In this document: piece after piece, positions 9,166 through 18,014 of the stretch
Layout of the letters: each line of letters starts with the position of its first letter
Position numbering within the stretch: the stretch's first letter is position 1
Assembly (NCBI GenBank): GCA_022071945.1
Contig: JAJVIN010000024.1
Span: forward strand, 62,001-126,000
Length of the DNA: 64,000 bases
Reading direction: 5' to 3'
Source of the DNA: Thermoanaerobaculia bacterium
GTDB taxonomy: Bacteria > Acidobacteriota > Thermoanaerobaculia > UBA5066
Position numbers and translations under genes: made by a program
Notes under the pieces: model-generated
Databases searched by the model: none
Told to the model about the DNA's origin: nothing
What the model saw: the letters and a program-made list of their open reading frames with translations, nothing else

Positions 9166-9837
9166 ATGTCTCTACTCGAATCCGAAAACGTCACGAAGAC
9201 CTTCGACGAGGGGCGTCAGACGGTCCAGGTCCTGCGCGGGGTCTCACTCAGCGTGGACCGCGGCGAGGTGGTCGCCCTGGAGGGTCCCTCGGGCTCGGGG
9301 AAGACGACCTTCCTCTCGATTCTCGGCTGCATCCTGACGCCGACCTCCGGGCGGGTCGCCATCGACGGGAGAGAGGTGGACCCGAAGGACCCATCGGCCC
9401 TGCCCGCCATCAGGAAGAAGTCGATCGGCTTCGTCTTTCAGCAGTTCAACCTCTTCCCGGCTCTTTCGGCCCAAGAGAATGTCGAGTACTCGCTGAATGT
9501 GAGGGGCTGGAAGGGTGTCGTGGCGAGGAAGGAGGCAGAGAGGGTGCTCGACGCCGTCGGGCTTGCCGATCGCAAGGGCTTCCTCCCACGCGATCTCTCG
9601 GGAGGCCAGAAGCAGCGCGTCGCGATCGCGCGGGCACTCGCCGGTGCGCCGGGGCTCCTCTTGGCCGACGAACCGACGGCGAATCTCGACTCCGAGTCGG
9701 GCCGCCAGATCCTCGACCTCTTCCGCGATCTCGCCAAGAAAGAGAATCGCGCCCTCGTCATCGTCACTCACGACCCGAAAGTCCGCGCCATCGCCGACCG
9801 TGTGGCCACGATCCACGACGGTCAGCTCGCCGCCTGA
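9166..9837 (+). CDS. DevA/MacB-like ABC transporter ATPase
   Basis: The 223-aa nucleotide-binding protein has Walker A GPSGSGKTT near residue 43, the Q-loop in FVFQQFNLFPALS, signature LSGGQKQRVAIARAL, Walker B LLLADEPTANLD and the H-loop in VIVTHDPKVR. These are all features of an active ATPase of the MacB/LolD/DevA group. The start has AAGGAG upstream at good spacing and lies 15 nt after the permease, so it powers that permease. Confidence 0.94.
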   Translation: MSLLESENVTKTFDEGRQTVQVLRGVSLSVDRGEVVALEGPSGSGKTTFLSILGCILTPTSGRVAIDGREVDPKDPSALPAIRKKSIGFVFQQFNLFPALSAQENVEYSLNVRGWKGVVARKEAERVLDAVGLADRKGFLPRDLSGGQKQRVAIARALAGAPGLLLADEPTANLDSESGRQILDLFRDLAKKENRALVIVTHDPKVRAIADRVATIHDGQLAA

Positions 9838-9849
9838 AAAGGACCCGCC

Positions 9850-10731
9850 ATGAAAAAGGCCGCCTTGTTTCTCTCCCCTGTGCTGCTCCTTGTGATCGCC
9901 GTTCTCACCCTGAGAGAGTCCGCGCAGGCGGGAACCCGTCCGAGCTCGGTCCCGCTCGTCGTCGAGCCGGCACCGGAGGCCGCGAAGATCTCCGCCGAGG
10001 GCCGGGTCGTCGCCTACCCGGGCTATGAAGTCGAGATCGGGGCGGACTTCGCGGGCCGGGTCGCTCGCGTCCTGGTCGACGAGCAGAGCGTCGTGAAGAA
10101 GGGCGACATCCTGGCCGAGATCGATGCCAGCGAGGAAGAGGCAGCGCTGCGCCAGGCCCTCTCCCGGGTACGCGAGGCGGAAGCCGATCTGAGGCTCTCC
10201 GAGGCCGAGGTGAGCCGGGCGGCCCAGCTTCTGGAATCAAAGGTCGGGACGCGGCAATCGCTGGACAAGGCCGAGCGGGACCGCGATGCCGCCAGCGCGC
10301 GCCGCCAGACGGCGGGCGCGGAGGTCGAGAGGCTCACGGCCCTTCTGAGGAAGGCCGCCATCAGGGCCCCGTTCTCGGGAACGATCCTCTCGCGTCACAT
10401 CTCCGCGGGAGAGACCGTGGAGCGCGGGACTCCGGCGTTTTCTCTCGCCGATCTCGCGAAGCTCAGGATCGAAGCGGAGGTGGACGAGATGGACACGGAC
10501 CGCGTGAAGCTCGGCGCACCCGCGCGGATCACGGCGGAGGGCGGCGGAAGCTGGAGCGGCAAGGTCGAGGAGATTCCCGACGCCGTGGCCGGGCGCAAGC
10601 TGAAGCCGCAGGACCCCTCGAAACCTCTCGACACTCGTGTGCTCCTCGTCAAGGTCGCGCTCGACTCGCGGGAGAACCTGAAGCTCGGCCGGCGGGTGGA
10701 AGTGGAGATTGCGGCACAATCCTCTCGATGA
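9850..10731 (+). CDS. HlyD/DevB-like periplasmic adaptor
   Basis: This 293-aa protein has an N-terminal membrane anchor (about 4-23). A split lipoyl/biotinyl-type domain follows (GYEVEIGADFAGRVARVLV and later IRAPFSGTILSRHISAGE), separated by an alpha-helical hairpin (about 95-165), then a beta-barrel domain. This is the membrane fusion protein of the DevBCA-type exporter. AAGGA precedes the ATG. Its stop overlaps the next gene as ATGA (10728-10731), extending the operon into the ThrE-like genes. Confidence 0.9.
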   Translation: MKKAALFLSPVLLLVIAVLTLRESAQAGTRPSSVPLVVEPAPEAAKISAEGRVVAYPGYEVEIGADFAGRVARVLVDEQSVVKKGDILAEIDASEEEAALRQALSRVREAEADLRLSEAEVSRAAQLLESKVGTRQSLDKAERDRDAASARRQTAGAEVERLTALLRKAAIRAPFSGTILSRHISAGETVERGTPAFSLADLAKLRIEAEVDEMDTDRVKLGAPARITAEGGGSWSGKVEEIPDAVAGRKLKPQDPSKPLDTRVLLVKVALDSRENLKLGRRVEVEIAAQSSR

Positions 10732-11525
10732 ATGACGCCGCCGTTGAGAAGCCACCCCTCGGCATGGACGGGCTCCGCGAAGTTCTCGCGACGGCCATCC
10801 GGGCCGGACAGCTCATGGCCGAGTCGGGCGCGGCGACCTTCCGGGTCGAGGAAGTCATGCACCGGCTCGGCACCGCCCTGGGCGCGGACTGGATGGACAT
10901 CTACGTCACGCCCACCGGCATCATCGCGATGGCCACTTCTCACGGAGAGCACCGGACTCGCGTCATGCGCGTCTCGAGCCTCGCGGTCAACTTCGACCGG
11001 GTTCACGCCATCTACCTTCTCGTGGCGAGAGTGCAATCGGGAGAACTGGGCCTCTCCGAGGTCAACGCAGCCCTCGACAGGCTCGCGGCCCGGCCCCGCC
11101 TCTACTCGGCCAACGTCACCGCGATGATGGCCGGCATTTCCTGCGGCTGCTTCGCCCTCGTCCTGCGCGGGGGCTGGCACGAGGCCGCCGCCACTCTCAT
11201 CGCGGCCGCGGCTGCCCAGCGCCTCCGGGCCGCCCTCCATCACTTCCGTCTCGGGCCGGCCATCACGACCCTCATCTGCGCGGCCTCCGCCGCCATCCTG
11301 GGAATGCAGACATCCCGCTTCCTGGCCGCCAAGCCCGAGACCGTCCTTTTGGCGAGCGTCCTTTTCCTCGTCCCCGGGGTCTTTCTCGTCGGGTCGATCT
11401 CCGACCTGATTTCGGGCAACTTGATCTCGGGAGTCGCTCGCGGCGCCTACGCCGTCCTCGTGACCGGAGCCATCGGAGCCGGGCTCTGGATCGCCCTCTT
11501 GACCATGGGAGTACCGGTCCCCTGA
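10728..11525 (+). CDS. Threonine/serine exporter ThrE family, N-terminal half (DUF1212)
   Basis: The 265-aa protein has a cytosolic N-terminal region with the ThrE/YjjP signature (AGQLMAESGAATFRVEEVMHR and VTPTGIIAMAT). Five hydrophobic segments follow from about residue 120 (about 125-143, 145-165, 180-200, 205-228, 238-260). ThrE in Corynebacterium exports threonine and serine; here its two halves are separate genes as in YjjP/YjjB. The start overlaps the adaptor stop by 4 nt; a second ATG sits at 10732. Substrate is unknown. Confidence 0.85.
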   Translation: MNDAAVEKPPLGMDGLREVLATAIRAGQLMAESGAATFRVEEVMHRLGTALGADWMDIYVTPTGIIAMATSHGEHRTRVMRVSSLAVNFDRVHAIYLLVARVQSGELGLSEVNAALDRLAARPRLYSANVTAMMAGISCGCFALVLRGGWHEAAATLIAAAAAQRLRAALHHFRLGPAITTLICAASAAILGMQTSRFLAAKPETVLLASVLFLVPGVFLVGSISDLISGNLISGVARGAYAVLVTGAIGAGLWIALLTMGVPVP

Positions 11526-11575
11526 ACGACCTCGCCCGTATCGCCCTCGTCTCCTTTGCCAGCGGCCTCGCCGCC

Positions 11576-11965
11576 ATGGGGTTCGCGATCGTCTTCAACG
11601 TGCCGAGAAAGGCGCTCGGCCTGGCCGCCGTCACCGGCGCCGGCGGACAGCTCGGAAAGCAGCTTGCCGCCCTCGCGGGCTTCCCGCCAGAAGCCGCCAC
11701 TTTCGCGGGCGCCGTCGCCGTCGGCCTTCTCGCCGAGACCTTCGAGCGCTTCCTGCGTTTCGAGGTCCCGCTCTTCTCCGTCCCGGGCTTCATTCCGCTC
11801 GTGCCCGGGGTCCCGGCCTACCACGCCGTCGTGGCCTTCGCCTCCAACCAGTACGCGCTCGGCCTAGAGGAGAGCACCCGCGCCCTCCTCTTGACCGCCG
11901 CGATCGGCGCGGGGCTCGGCACGGTCCGGGCTCTCGGAAAGATCCGAGAGCACCCGCTCTTCTGA
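11576..11965 (+). CDS. ThrE family, C-terminal half (DUF3815/YjjB-like)
   Basis: From the first in-frame ATG (11576) the protein is 129 aa with about four membrane helices and the motif GFAIVFNVPRKAL typical of the ThrE C-terminal half, ending IREHPLF. Homologues begin roughly 17 residues earlier with a full first helix. That part is encoded here (LARIALVSFASGLAAM), but the only candidate start is CTG at 11522, with GGGAG about 9 nt upstream and overlapping the previous stop. I think translation starts at 11522; the conservative ATG is used for the coordinates. It should pair with the preceding protein. Confidence 0.8.
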   Translation: MGFAIVFNVPRKALGLAAVTGAGGQLGKQLAALAGFPPEAATFAGAVAVGLLAETFERFLRFEVPLFSVPGFIPLVPGVPAYHAVVAFASNQYALGLEESTRALLLTAAIGAGLGTVRALGKIREHPLF

Positions 11966-11979
11966 CATCTGTCTCGAGC

Positions 11980-14298
11980 TCAGGCGGACAGCACGCCGAG
12001 TCTCACCAGGAGAGCCCGCTCGACCTCGTTGAAGGCGTTCCGCAGACTTTCGAGGTCGTTGGGGCCCGTTTCTCCCGAAGCGGCGCGCTTCTCGACGGCT
12101 TCGGCCACCGACTCGAGATGGAACGCCCCGAAGTTCGACGCCGAACCTCGGATCGCGTGAGCGAGCGGCTTGAGAGCGGGGGTCGTCGCATTCGCTCCCG
12201 CCTCGGCCAGGCGGCCGCGAGCGTCGTCCAGAAAGAGCCGGATCAGCTCCGCCTCGAACGCCGCGTCGTTGCCCGAGAGGGCCCTCAGTCTCTCCGGATC
12301 CCAGAGCCGTTCCGTCCCTTCTCGCCTGGGCTCTTCGATCGGCACCGGACCGGACCCGGATAGCGTCCGGTCAAGGAGGTTCAGGAGCGTCATGGGCTGG
12401 ATCGGCTTGGCGATGTAGTCATCCATGCCAGCCGAAAGACACCGTTCCCGGTCGCCCTGCAGGGCGTGCGCCGTCATGGCGATCACGGGTGTGCGCCGCC
12501 CCGAGACCTCCGCGGCCCTTATGTGACGAGTGGTCTCGAGTCCGTCCAGACCCGGCATCTGGATGTCCATCAGGACGACATCGAAGTCCTCGTCTCTGAG
12601 GGCGGCCAGGACCTCGAAGCCATTCGACACGGCCCGCACCGAGTGCCCCGCCTTCTCGAGGATCCTCAAGGCCACCCGCTGATTCACGGGGTTGTCCTCG
12701 GCCAGGAGGATCCGGGCCAGGCGTCGCCCTTCCGGAGAGATCCGCCCCGTCTTCGGTTCGGCGCCACGGGTTTCGGGCGACGGGTGTTCTTCCTCGCTGA
12801 TCTCGAGGGGGAGAGAGAACCAGAAGGTGCTCCCCTTTCCCGCCACGCTCTCGACCCCGAGCTCACCCCCCATGAGGCTGACGAGCTCCCGGCAGATGGC
12901 GAGGCCGAGACCCGTGCCGCCGTAGCGGCGCGTCATCGACCCGTCCGCCTGGGTGAACGTGTCGAAGATGACCTTCTGCCGTTCGTCCGCGATCCCGATT
13001 CCGGTGTCGGCCACGTAGAACCTGAGCCAGGGTCCCTCGTAGTCGCCTCCGGCCTCCTCCACGCCGAAGACCACTTCGCCGCGGGGCGTGAACTTGACGG
13101 CGTTGCCGACGAGGTTCAGAAGCACTTGCCGGAGCCGCTCGGGGTCTCCCTGATAAGGTCCGGGCCTCACGCCGCCCAGCCTGAAGGAGAACCGGAGGTC
13201 CTTCTCGGCCGCCTTCGGACGCAGGATCGCGCTGACGGGCTCGAAGACCTCCTCGAGCCGAAACGGCCGCTTGTCGATCTCGACCTTTCCCGCCTCGATC
13301 TTCGAGTAGTCGAGGATGTCGCTGATGAGGGCGAGCAGCGTGTCGCCCGACTGCCGGATCGTCTCGACGTATTCGCGCTGCTCGGGATCCAGGCGCGTGT
13401 CCTCGAGAAGCCCCGCCATGCCGATGACGGCGTTCATCGGGGTCCTGATCTCGTGGCTCATGTTCGCCAGGAACTGCGACTTGATGCGGCTGGCGTCCTC
13501 GGCCCTCTTCCTGTCGAGCCTCGCCTGCTCCTCGGCCTTCTTCCGCTCCGTGACGTCCAGCATGACCCCGACGATTCCCTCGGGCTTCCCGTCGGGGCCG
13601 AGGTAGATCGCCTTCTTGAAGTGGACAACGTGCCAGCGTCCGTCCGAGAAGCGAAGCTCCGTCTCGTACTCCTGGGTCCCGCCTGCCTCGAGGAGCTCGC
13701 GGTCCTTTGTCGCGTACATCTCGGCGGCGGAGAGCGGAATCGCATCCGGAAAGTCGAAGACGGTCTTCCCCAGGATTTGCGAGGCGGACCGGTTCAGGAT
13801 TCGCGAGGCGAAGGTCTCGTTGCACAGCCGGTACGCCCCGTTGACCTCCTTGAAGAAGACGGGAGCGGGGATCGAGTCGATGAGGGCCTGGAGAAACCTG
13901 GACCTCTCGCGGATCGCCTCCTCGGCGGCCTCGCGCTCGCTGACGTCCCGGCAGAACTCCACGATCTGGACGACCTCACCCGTCTCGTCGAGGACGGGCG
14001 CGACGGTCACCTCCGTCGTGATGAGCTTCCCTTTCGAGAAGTGCTTGTGCGTCGCGGACTTCGGCTCCTTGTCCGCGAGGGCGGCCGAAAGCGGGCACGG
14101 GTGAGACGTCCCCGTGCACGGAGTCCGCCTGTGGTGCAAGACCTCGAAGCACGACAGGTAGGCCGCGACCGGGTCCACCCCCCCGGCTGCTTCCTGGGCG
14201 GCCCTGTTGGCCAGGAGGATCCGGTGGTTCGGATCGATGACGAGCATCGTGTCCGGGATGGCGTCGACGATCGCCTGGAGGAATCCGGGATGGTTCAA
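11980..14298 (-). CDS. Hybrid sensor histidine kinase (PAS-PAS-HisKA-HATPase-REC-HPt)
   Basis: The 772-aa cytosolic kinase has PAS1 (about 5-125), PAS2 (about 135-255), a dimerisation domain with phospho-His in [14 protein letters not shown], HATPase ([28 protein letters not shown]), a receiver with phospho-Asp in [12 protein letters not shown] and an HPt domain with His in [12 protein letters not shown]. It is thus a complete internal phosphorelay. PAS1 contains C50, C61 and C68 with H55, H56 and H66, a possible metal, heme or redox site. The start is TTG at 14298, as no ATG or GTG fits the beginning of PAS1. No output regulator is adjacent. It lies 15 nt after marC. Confidence 0.92.
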   Translation of the reverse strand: MNHPGFLQAIVDAIPDTMLVIDPNHRILLANRAAQEAAGGVDPVAAYLSCFEVLHHRRTPCTGTSHPCPLSAALADKEPKSATHKHFSKGKLITTEVTVAPVLDETGEVVQIVEFCRDVSEREAAEEAIRERSRFLQALIDSIPAPVFFKEVNGAYRLCNETFASRILNRSASQILGKTVFDFPDAIPLSAAEMYATKDRELLEAGGTQEYETELRFSDGRWHVVHFKKAIYLGPDGKPEGIVGVMLDVTERKKAEEQARLDRKRAEDASRIKSQFLANMSHEIRTPMNAVIGMAGLLEDTRLDPEQREYVETIRQSGDTLLALISDILDYSKIEAGKVEIDKRPFRLEEVFEPVSAILRPKAAEKDLRFSFRLGGVRPGPYQGDPERLRQVLLNLVGNAVKFTPRGEVVFGVEEAGGDYEGPWLRFYVADTGIGIADERQKVIFDTFTQADGSMTRRYGGTGLGLAICRELVSLMGGELGVESVAGKGSTFWFSLPLEISEEEHPSPETRGAEPKTGRISPEGRRLARILLAEDNPVNQRVALRILEKAGHSVRAVSNGFEVLAALRDEDFDVVLMDIQMPGLDGLETTRHIRAAEVSGRRTPVIAMTAHALQGDRERCLSAGMDDYIAKPIQPMTLLNLLDRTLSGSGPVPIEEPRREGTERLWDPERLRALSGNDAAFEAELIRLFLDDARGRLAEAGANATTPALKPLAHAIRGSASNFGAFHLESVAEAVEKRAASGETGPNDLESLRNAFNEVERALLVRLGVLSA

Positions 14299-14313
14299 CA
14301 GTTGCTCCGCATC

Positions 14314-14955
14314 TCAGGGCCGGGCCTCGCGCAGGATCTGGATCGCGACGGCCGTGACTCCGTTGATCACGAACTGTATCCCGATCACGGCGGAGATGAG
14401 ACCCATGATCTTGTTGGTGACCCGCTGTCCCGTCTCCCCCATCCGCTTCGTGATCTCGGGCGCCGCCAGCAGGATCAGGAGAGTCAGGAGCATCGAGGCG
14501 AGAAGGGCCGCGGCCAGGGCGATTCGTTTCTGGGCGGTCTCGGCCTGTCCGACCAAGACCATGATGGTCGATATCGCGCCGGGTCCCGCGATCAGCGGAA
14601 TCCCGATCGGCACGATCGATGGATCGCGAGGAGCCGGCGTGCCCGCCGGGACCTCTTCGTGGCCGTGCTCGAGGGTCCGGAGAGACATCAGGGCGAACAG
14701 GATCCCGCCCGTGATCTGGAAGGCGGGCACCGTCACCCCGAAGAACGAGAAGATCGCTCCCCCCGCCACGCTGAAGACGGCGAGGACGACGGCGGCCGCC
14801 GTGGAAGCCCGGACCGCGGAACGCCTTCTCTCGGATCTGGCGAGGCCATCCGTCATCGAGGCAAAGATCGGAGCCGCGGAGATCGGATTGATGATCGAGA
14901 AGAGGGACGAGAAGGCCAGGATCGCGAAACTGGTGGCGTTTTGGACCTCGGACAT
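14314..14955 (-). CDS. MarC family integral membrane protein (UPF0056)
   Basis: This 213-aa protein has six hydrophobic segments and the MarC hallmarks NPISAAPIF near residue 23 and IGIPLIAGPGAISTIMVL near 118-135. Members sit in the inner membrane; their physiological function is still unclear despite the name, which came from the mar locus. The gene lies between the hydrolase (21 nt) and the kinase (15 nt) on the same strand, so the three may be one transcript. Confidence 0.92.
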   Translation of the reverse strand: MSEVQNATSFAILAFSSLFSIINPISAAPIFASMTDGLARSERRRSAVRASTAAAVVLAVFSVAGGAIFSFFGVTVPAFQITGGILFALMSLRTLEHGHEEVPAGTPAPRDPSIVPIGIPLIAGPGAISTIMVLVGQAETAQKRIALAAALLASMLLTLLILLAAPEITKRMGETGQRVTNKIMGLISAVIGIQFVINGVTAVAIQILREARP

Positions 14956-14976
14956 CTGGGTGCCTTCCCTGCCGGG

Positions 14977-15795
14977 TCAGATCTTCAGGCGTCGAAGGTG
15001 CGCCAGAAAGGCCGCGACGACCCTCTCCCGCGTTTCGTGATGGGGGACGTGCCCGCAGCCCGGGAGGAAGAGCTTCTCGCTCTCTCCCTTGACCTCGCGG
15101 GCGATCGCCTCGACCTGCGCGGGCGTGCCGTACTCGTCGTTCTCGCCCTGAATCACGAGAGTGGGGGCGTGGATGCCGCCGAGGACGGACTCGATGTTCC
15201 AGGACGAGAACGACGGGTCGAGCCATGTGTCGTTCCAGGCGTGGAAGAGAGCCCTGGCCTTCTCGCCGTGGTACTTCTCGAGCTTGTCGACAAAGCCACC
15301 CCTCTCGTAGCGTTCGCGCGCCGCGCGGAGCCCCGCGAGGGTCAACTCGTCCGCGAAGACGTGAGCCGCCTCGGTCACGACGCCGGCCGTCCGGTCCGGA
15401 AACGCCGACGCGAAGAGGAGGGCGATCGAGCCCCCGTCGCTGTGGCCGAAAAGGATGGCCCTCTCGATTCGAGAAGAGTCGAGAACCTGCGGCAGGACGA
15501 GCAGGGCCTCGTCGTGGAGGTAGCGTGCCGTTCTCGGACCGGGCAGGGGATCGGAGCCTCCGTGGCCGAGCCTCTCGTAGACCAACCCCGGCAGCCCGGC
15601 GGCCGAACAGAGCACCTCGGGGAAATCGCGCCACTGGGCGATGCTGCCGAGGGCGTCGTGCAAGAAGACGACGGCCGTCCGGACCTTCTCGGCCCCCTCC
15701 GGCTCCATTCGCAAGGCCGAGATCCTGTGCCCGTTGTACCGGAGGGTTCCCCACTCCATCAACATGGCGAACATCATAGCCGCGCGTTCACTCAC
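14977..15795 (-). CDS. Alpha/beta-fold hydrolase
   Basis: This is a 272-aa alpha/beta hydrolase with nucleophile Ser in FGHSDGGS, acid in VIQGENDEYGTPA and His in GCGHVPHHE, so the triad is complete. The oxyanion region VVFLHDALGSIAQWRDFPE resembles the 2-hydroxymuconate-semialdehyde hydrolase/haloalkane group, but substrate cannot be assigned. The GTG at 15795 is the outermost start; ATGs at 15777, 15765 and 15759 are equally possible because no clear ribosome binding site marks one. The helicase gene runs divergently from 15815. Confidence 0.88.
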   Translation of the reverse strand: MSERAAMMFAMLMEWGTLRYNGHRISALRMEPEGAEKVRTAVVFLHDALGSIAQWRDFPEVLCSAAGLPGLVYERLGHGGSDPLPGPRTARYLHDEALLVLPQVLDSSRIERAILFGHSDGGSIALLFASAFPDRTAGVVTEAAHVFADELTLAGLRAARERYERGGFVDKLEKYHGEKARALFHAWNDTWLDPSFSSWNIESVLGGIHAPTLVIQGENDEYGTPAQVEAIAREVKGESEKLFLPGCGHVPHHETRERVVAAFLAHLRRLKI

Positions 15796-15798
15796 TGC

Positions 15799-15804
15799 TA
15801 CGAT
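15799..15804 (+). promoter_or_regulatory. Candidate -10 element of the helicase gene
   Basis: TACGAT (TAnnnT) ends 10 nt before the helicase ATG at 15815, and no Shine-Dalgarno sequence is visible between them. Transcription from here would start about 4 nt before the ATG. No good -35 was found, so this is weak on its own; it resembles the arrangement at lysS, hpt and the DUF4388 gene. Confidence 0.3.
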
Positions 15805-15814
15805 CGCGCGGCCG

Positions 15815-17872
15815 ATGGAAGGATCTCCTCGCCGCTACGTCCTGCGGAAGGCGCCGAGCGCCAAGACCTACCGGGTCGACTACAACCGGGAGCTGAACGA
15901 GGAGCAGCGCTCGGTCGTCTTCGCTGGGGATGGCCCGCTTCTCGTCATCGCCGGGGCGGGGTCGGGAAAGACCCGGACGCTCGTCTACCGCATGTCGCGC
16001 CTCATCGAGGACGGCGCGGAGCCCGCGAGCTTCTGCCTGTTGACCTTCACGAACCGCGCCGCCAAGGAGATGACCCGGCGGGTGGAGAACCTGATAGGGA
16101 CAGACATTTCCAAGGCGCTTGCCGGGACGTTCCACTCCGTCGCGGCCCGCATCCTCAGGACGAACGCCGACCTCCTCGGCTACCGCCCCAACTTCTCCAT
16201 CCTCGACTCGGAAGACGCCAAGGACATCATGGACTCGGCGATCTCCGATCTCGCGATCCCCGTCACCGAGAAGCGGTTCCCGAAGGCCGACCTCCTCAGG
16301 GACCTGCTCTCGCTCGGCGTGAACACGGGCCGGGAGCTCAGGGATGTGATCGCCGCCGAGGCGCCCCATCTGATGCCCCAGATGAAGGCGATCTCGGACG
16401 TCGTCGCCAGGTTCCGGCAGCGAAAAAAGAGCGCCAACGCGATGGACTACGACGACCTCCTCGTGCTTTGGGCCGTGCTCCTGAAGGAGCACCCCAGCGT
16501 CCGGAAGGCGCTCGCCATCCGAATCCGCGAGCTTCTCGTCGACGAGTTCCAGGACATCAATCACCTCCAGAGCGAGATCGTCGACCTCCTGGTTCTCGAC
16601 TCGGCAACGAAAAACGTCCTGGCGGTCGGGGACGACGCCCAGTCGATCTACTCGTTTCGCGGCGCCGACGTCGAGGCTCTTCTCGGCTTCCCGAAGCGCT
16701 ACCCCACGGCGAGGATCTGCCGGCTCGAGACGAACTACCGGTCGACTCCGCAGATCCTCTCGCTCGCTAACGCCTCGATCCGCCACAACAAGCGGCGTTT
16801 CGAGAAGGAGCTGCGCGCGGTGAGAACCGAAGGGGTGCCGGTGGCGGTGGTGGGAACGGCGGACACCGCCCAGCAGTCGGAGTTCGTCGCCCAGCGGGTT
16901 CTCGAGCTTCGGGACGAGAACATCCCGCTCTCGAGCATCTCGGTCCTCTACCGGGCTCACTACCAGGCCCTCGAGCTGCAGCTCGAGCTGACGCGCCGGG
17001 GGATCCCGTACGAGGTCCGTTCCGGCCTTCGCTTCTTCGAGCAGCAGCACGTCAAGGACGTCCTGGCCTTCCTCCGGATCGTCGTCAACCCCAGGGACGA
17101 GATCTCGTTCAAGAGGGCCTTCAAGCTCCTCCCCCGGGTGGGGGAAAGGCTCGCCTCGACGGTGTGGCTGGCCATCGCGGACGCTCCCGATCCGGCCTCC
17201 GCGCTCTCGGCCATCGATCCCGCCAAGCTCCCGGCGGCTGCCCGTCCCCATTTCCGCTCGTTCCAGAAAACCCTCGCCACGATCAGGAAGGACTCATTTC
17301 AGTCGGCTCCCGCCGAATCGATCCGCTGGGTCCTGGAAGAGGGGGGTTACGCCGAGATCGCCCGGAGCAAGTTCACGAACGCGACGGCCCGGCTCGACGA
17401 ACTCGAGGCCCTGGCGCAGTTCGCCCTGGGCTATGACGACGTGAGCCGGTTCCTTCAAGAAGTCACCCTTCTTGGCGATCCGGCAGGTGAGGACCGCGTG
17501 ACGGCTGAACGGGATGACGAAAGGCTCGTCCTCTCGTCCGTCCACCAGGCCAAGGGCCTGGAATGGTCGGCGGTCTTCGTGATCGGGCTGGTGGAGGACC
17601 GCTTCCCCAATGCGCGGGCGGCCAAGGACGAAGCCGGTCTCGAGGAGGAGCGGCGTCTCTTCCACGTCGCGGTCACGCGGGCTCGTGACGAGCTGACGCT
17701 CGTCCACCCGCTGGCGGTCTACGACCGGACCGGGATCCTGGTGATGACCGAGCCCTCCCGGTTCCTGCGGGAGCTCCCTGCGGATCTCTACGAGCGGTGG
17801 GTCCTCGAGACCGGTCCGGCCGTCCCGGCGGACCCGTCGGAAAACGTCGATCCCGACGAGCGCGTCCACTGA
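15815..17872 (+). CDS. UvrD/PcrA/Rep-type superfamily 1 DNA helicase
   Basis: The 685-aa protein has the SF1A motifs in order: Q-motif in LNEEQRSVV, Walker A GAGSGKTRT (near 48-56), TFTNRAAKEM (Ia), Walker B LVDEFQDIN, GDDAQSIYSFRGA (III), LETNYRST (IV), HQAKGLEWSAVFV (V) and VAVTRARDEL (VI). Such 3'-5' helicases act in nucleotide excision repair, mismatch repair or replication restart. I start at ATG 15815, since upstream in-frame codons lie inside the divergent hydrolase gene and lack similarity. The short tail after motif VI lacks an obvious RNA polymerase-binding extension. Confidence 0.93.
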   Translation: MEGSPRRYVLRKAPSAKTYRVDYNRELNEEQRSVVFAGDGPLLVIAGAGSGKTRTLVYRMSRLIEDGAEPASFCLLTFTNRAAKEMTRRVENLIGTDISKALAGTFHSVAARILRTNADLLGYRPNFSILDSEDAKDIMDSAISDLAIPVTEKRFPKADLLRDLLSLGVNTGRELRDVIAAEAPHLMPQMKAISDVVARFRQRKKSANAMDYDDLLVLWAVLLKEHPSVRKALAIRIRELLVDEFQDINHLQSEIVDLLVLDSATKNVLAVGDDAQSIYSFRGADVEALLGFPKRYPTARICRLETNYRSTPQILSLANASIRHNKRRFEKELRAVRTEGVPVAVVGTADTAQQSEFVAQRVLELRDENIPLSSISVLYRAHYQALELQLELTRRGIPYEVRSGLRFFEQQHVKDVLAFLRIVVNPRDEISFKRAFKLLPRVGERLASTVWLAIADAPDPASALSAIDPAKLPAAARPHFRSFQKTLATIRKDSFQSAPAESIRWVLEEGGYAEIARSKFTNATARLDELEALAQFALGYDDVSRFLQEVTLLGDPAGEDRVTAERDDERLVLSSVHQAKGLEWSAVFVIGLVEDRFPNARAAKDEAGLEEERRLFHVAVTRARDELTLVHPLAVYDRTGILVMTEPSRFLRELPADLYERWVLETGPAVPADPSENVDPDERVH

Positions 17873-17980
17873 AGCCTCCCGCCGGAAAAGGCTGGCAGAA
17901 TAGCTCGAAGCCGACGGGAACCGAGGGGGAGGCAAGAAGCAGGGTGAGTCGTGCGTCTATGAGAGCCGAGGGGGGTGAGG

Positions 17981-17998
17981 GACGGCCCGGCGGCCGTC
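17981..17998 (+). repeat. Perfect 7-bp hairpin in the leader of the GGDEF-EAL gene
   Basis: GACGGCC (17981-17987), loop CGGC and GGCCGTC (17992-17998) form a stable stem-loop 16 nt before the ATG at 18015. The G-rich Shine-Dalgarno region starts just 3' of it. It is not followed by a T-run, so it is a poor intrinsic terminator for the helicase. It might influence translation of the next gene. The rest of 17873-18014 holds no gene. Confidence 0.4.
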
Positions 17999-18014
17999 TC
18001 TTGGGGGGTCTGGC

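Noticed and set aside
12466-16770. 1,434-codon plus-strand frame over kinase, MarC and hydrolase genes
   Set aside because: It is antisense to three genes with clear domains and has a Arg/Gly/Asp-biased composition produced by high-GC complement reading. No domain is visible.
17873-18014. Cyclic-di-GMP riboswitch before the GGDEF-EAL gene
   Set aside because: The leader has one simple hairpin and lacks the conserved GEMM-type core sequences.
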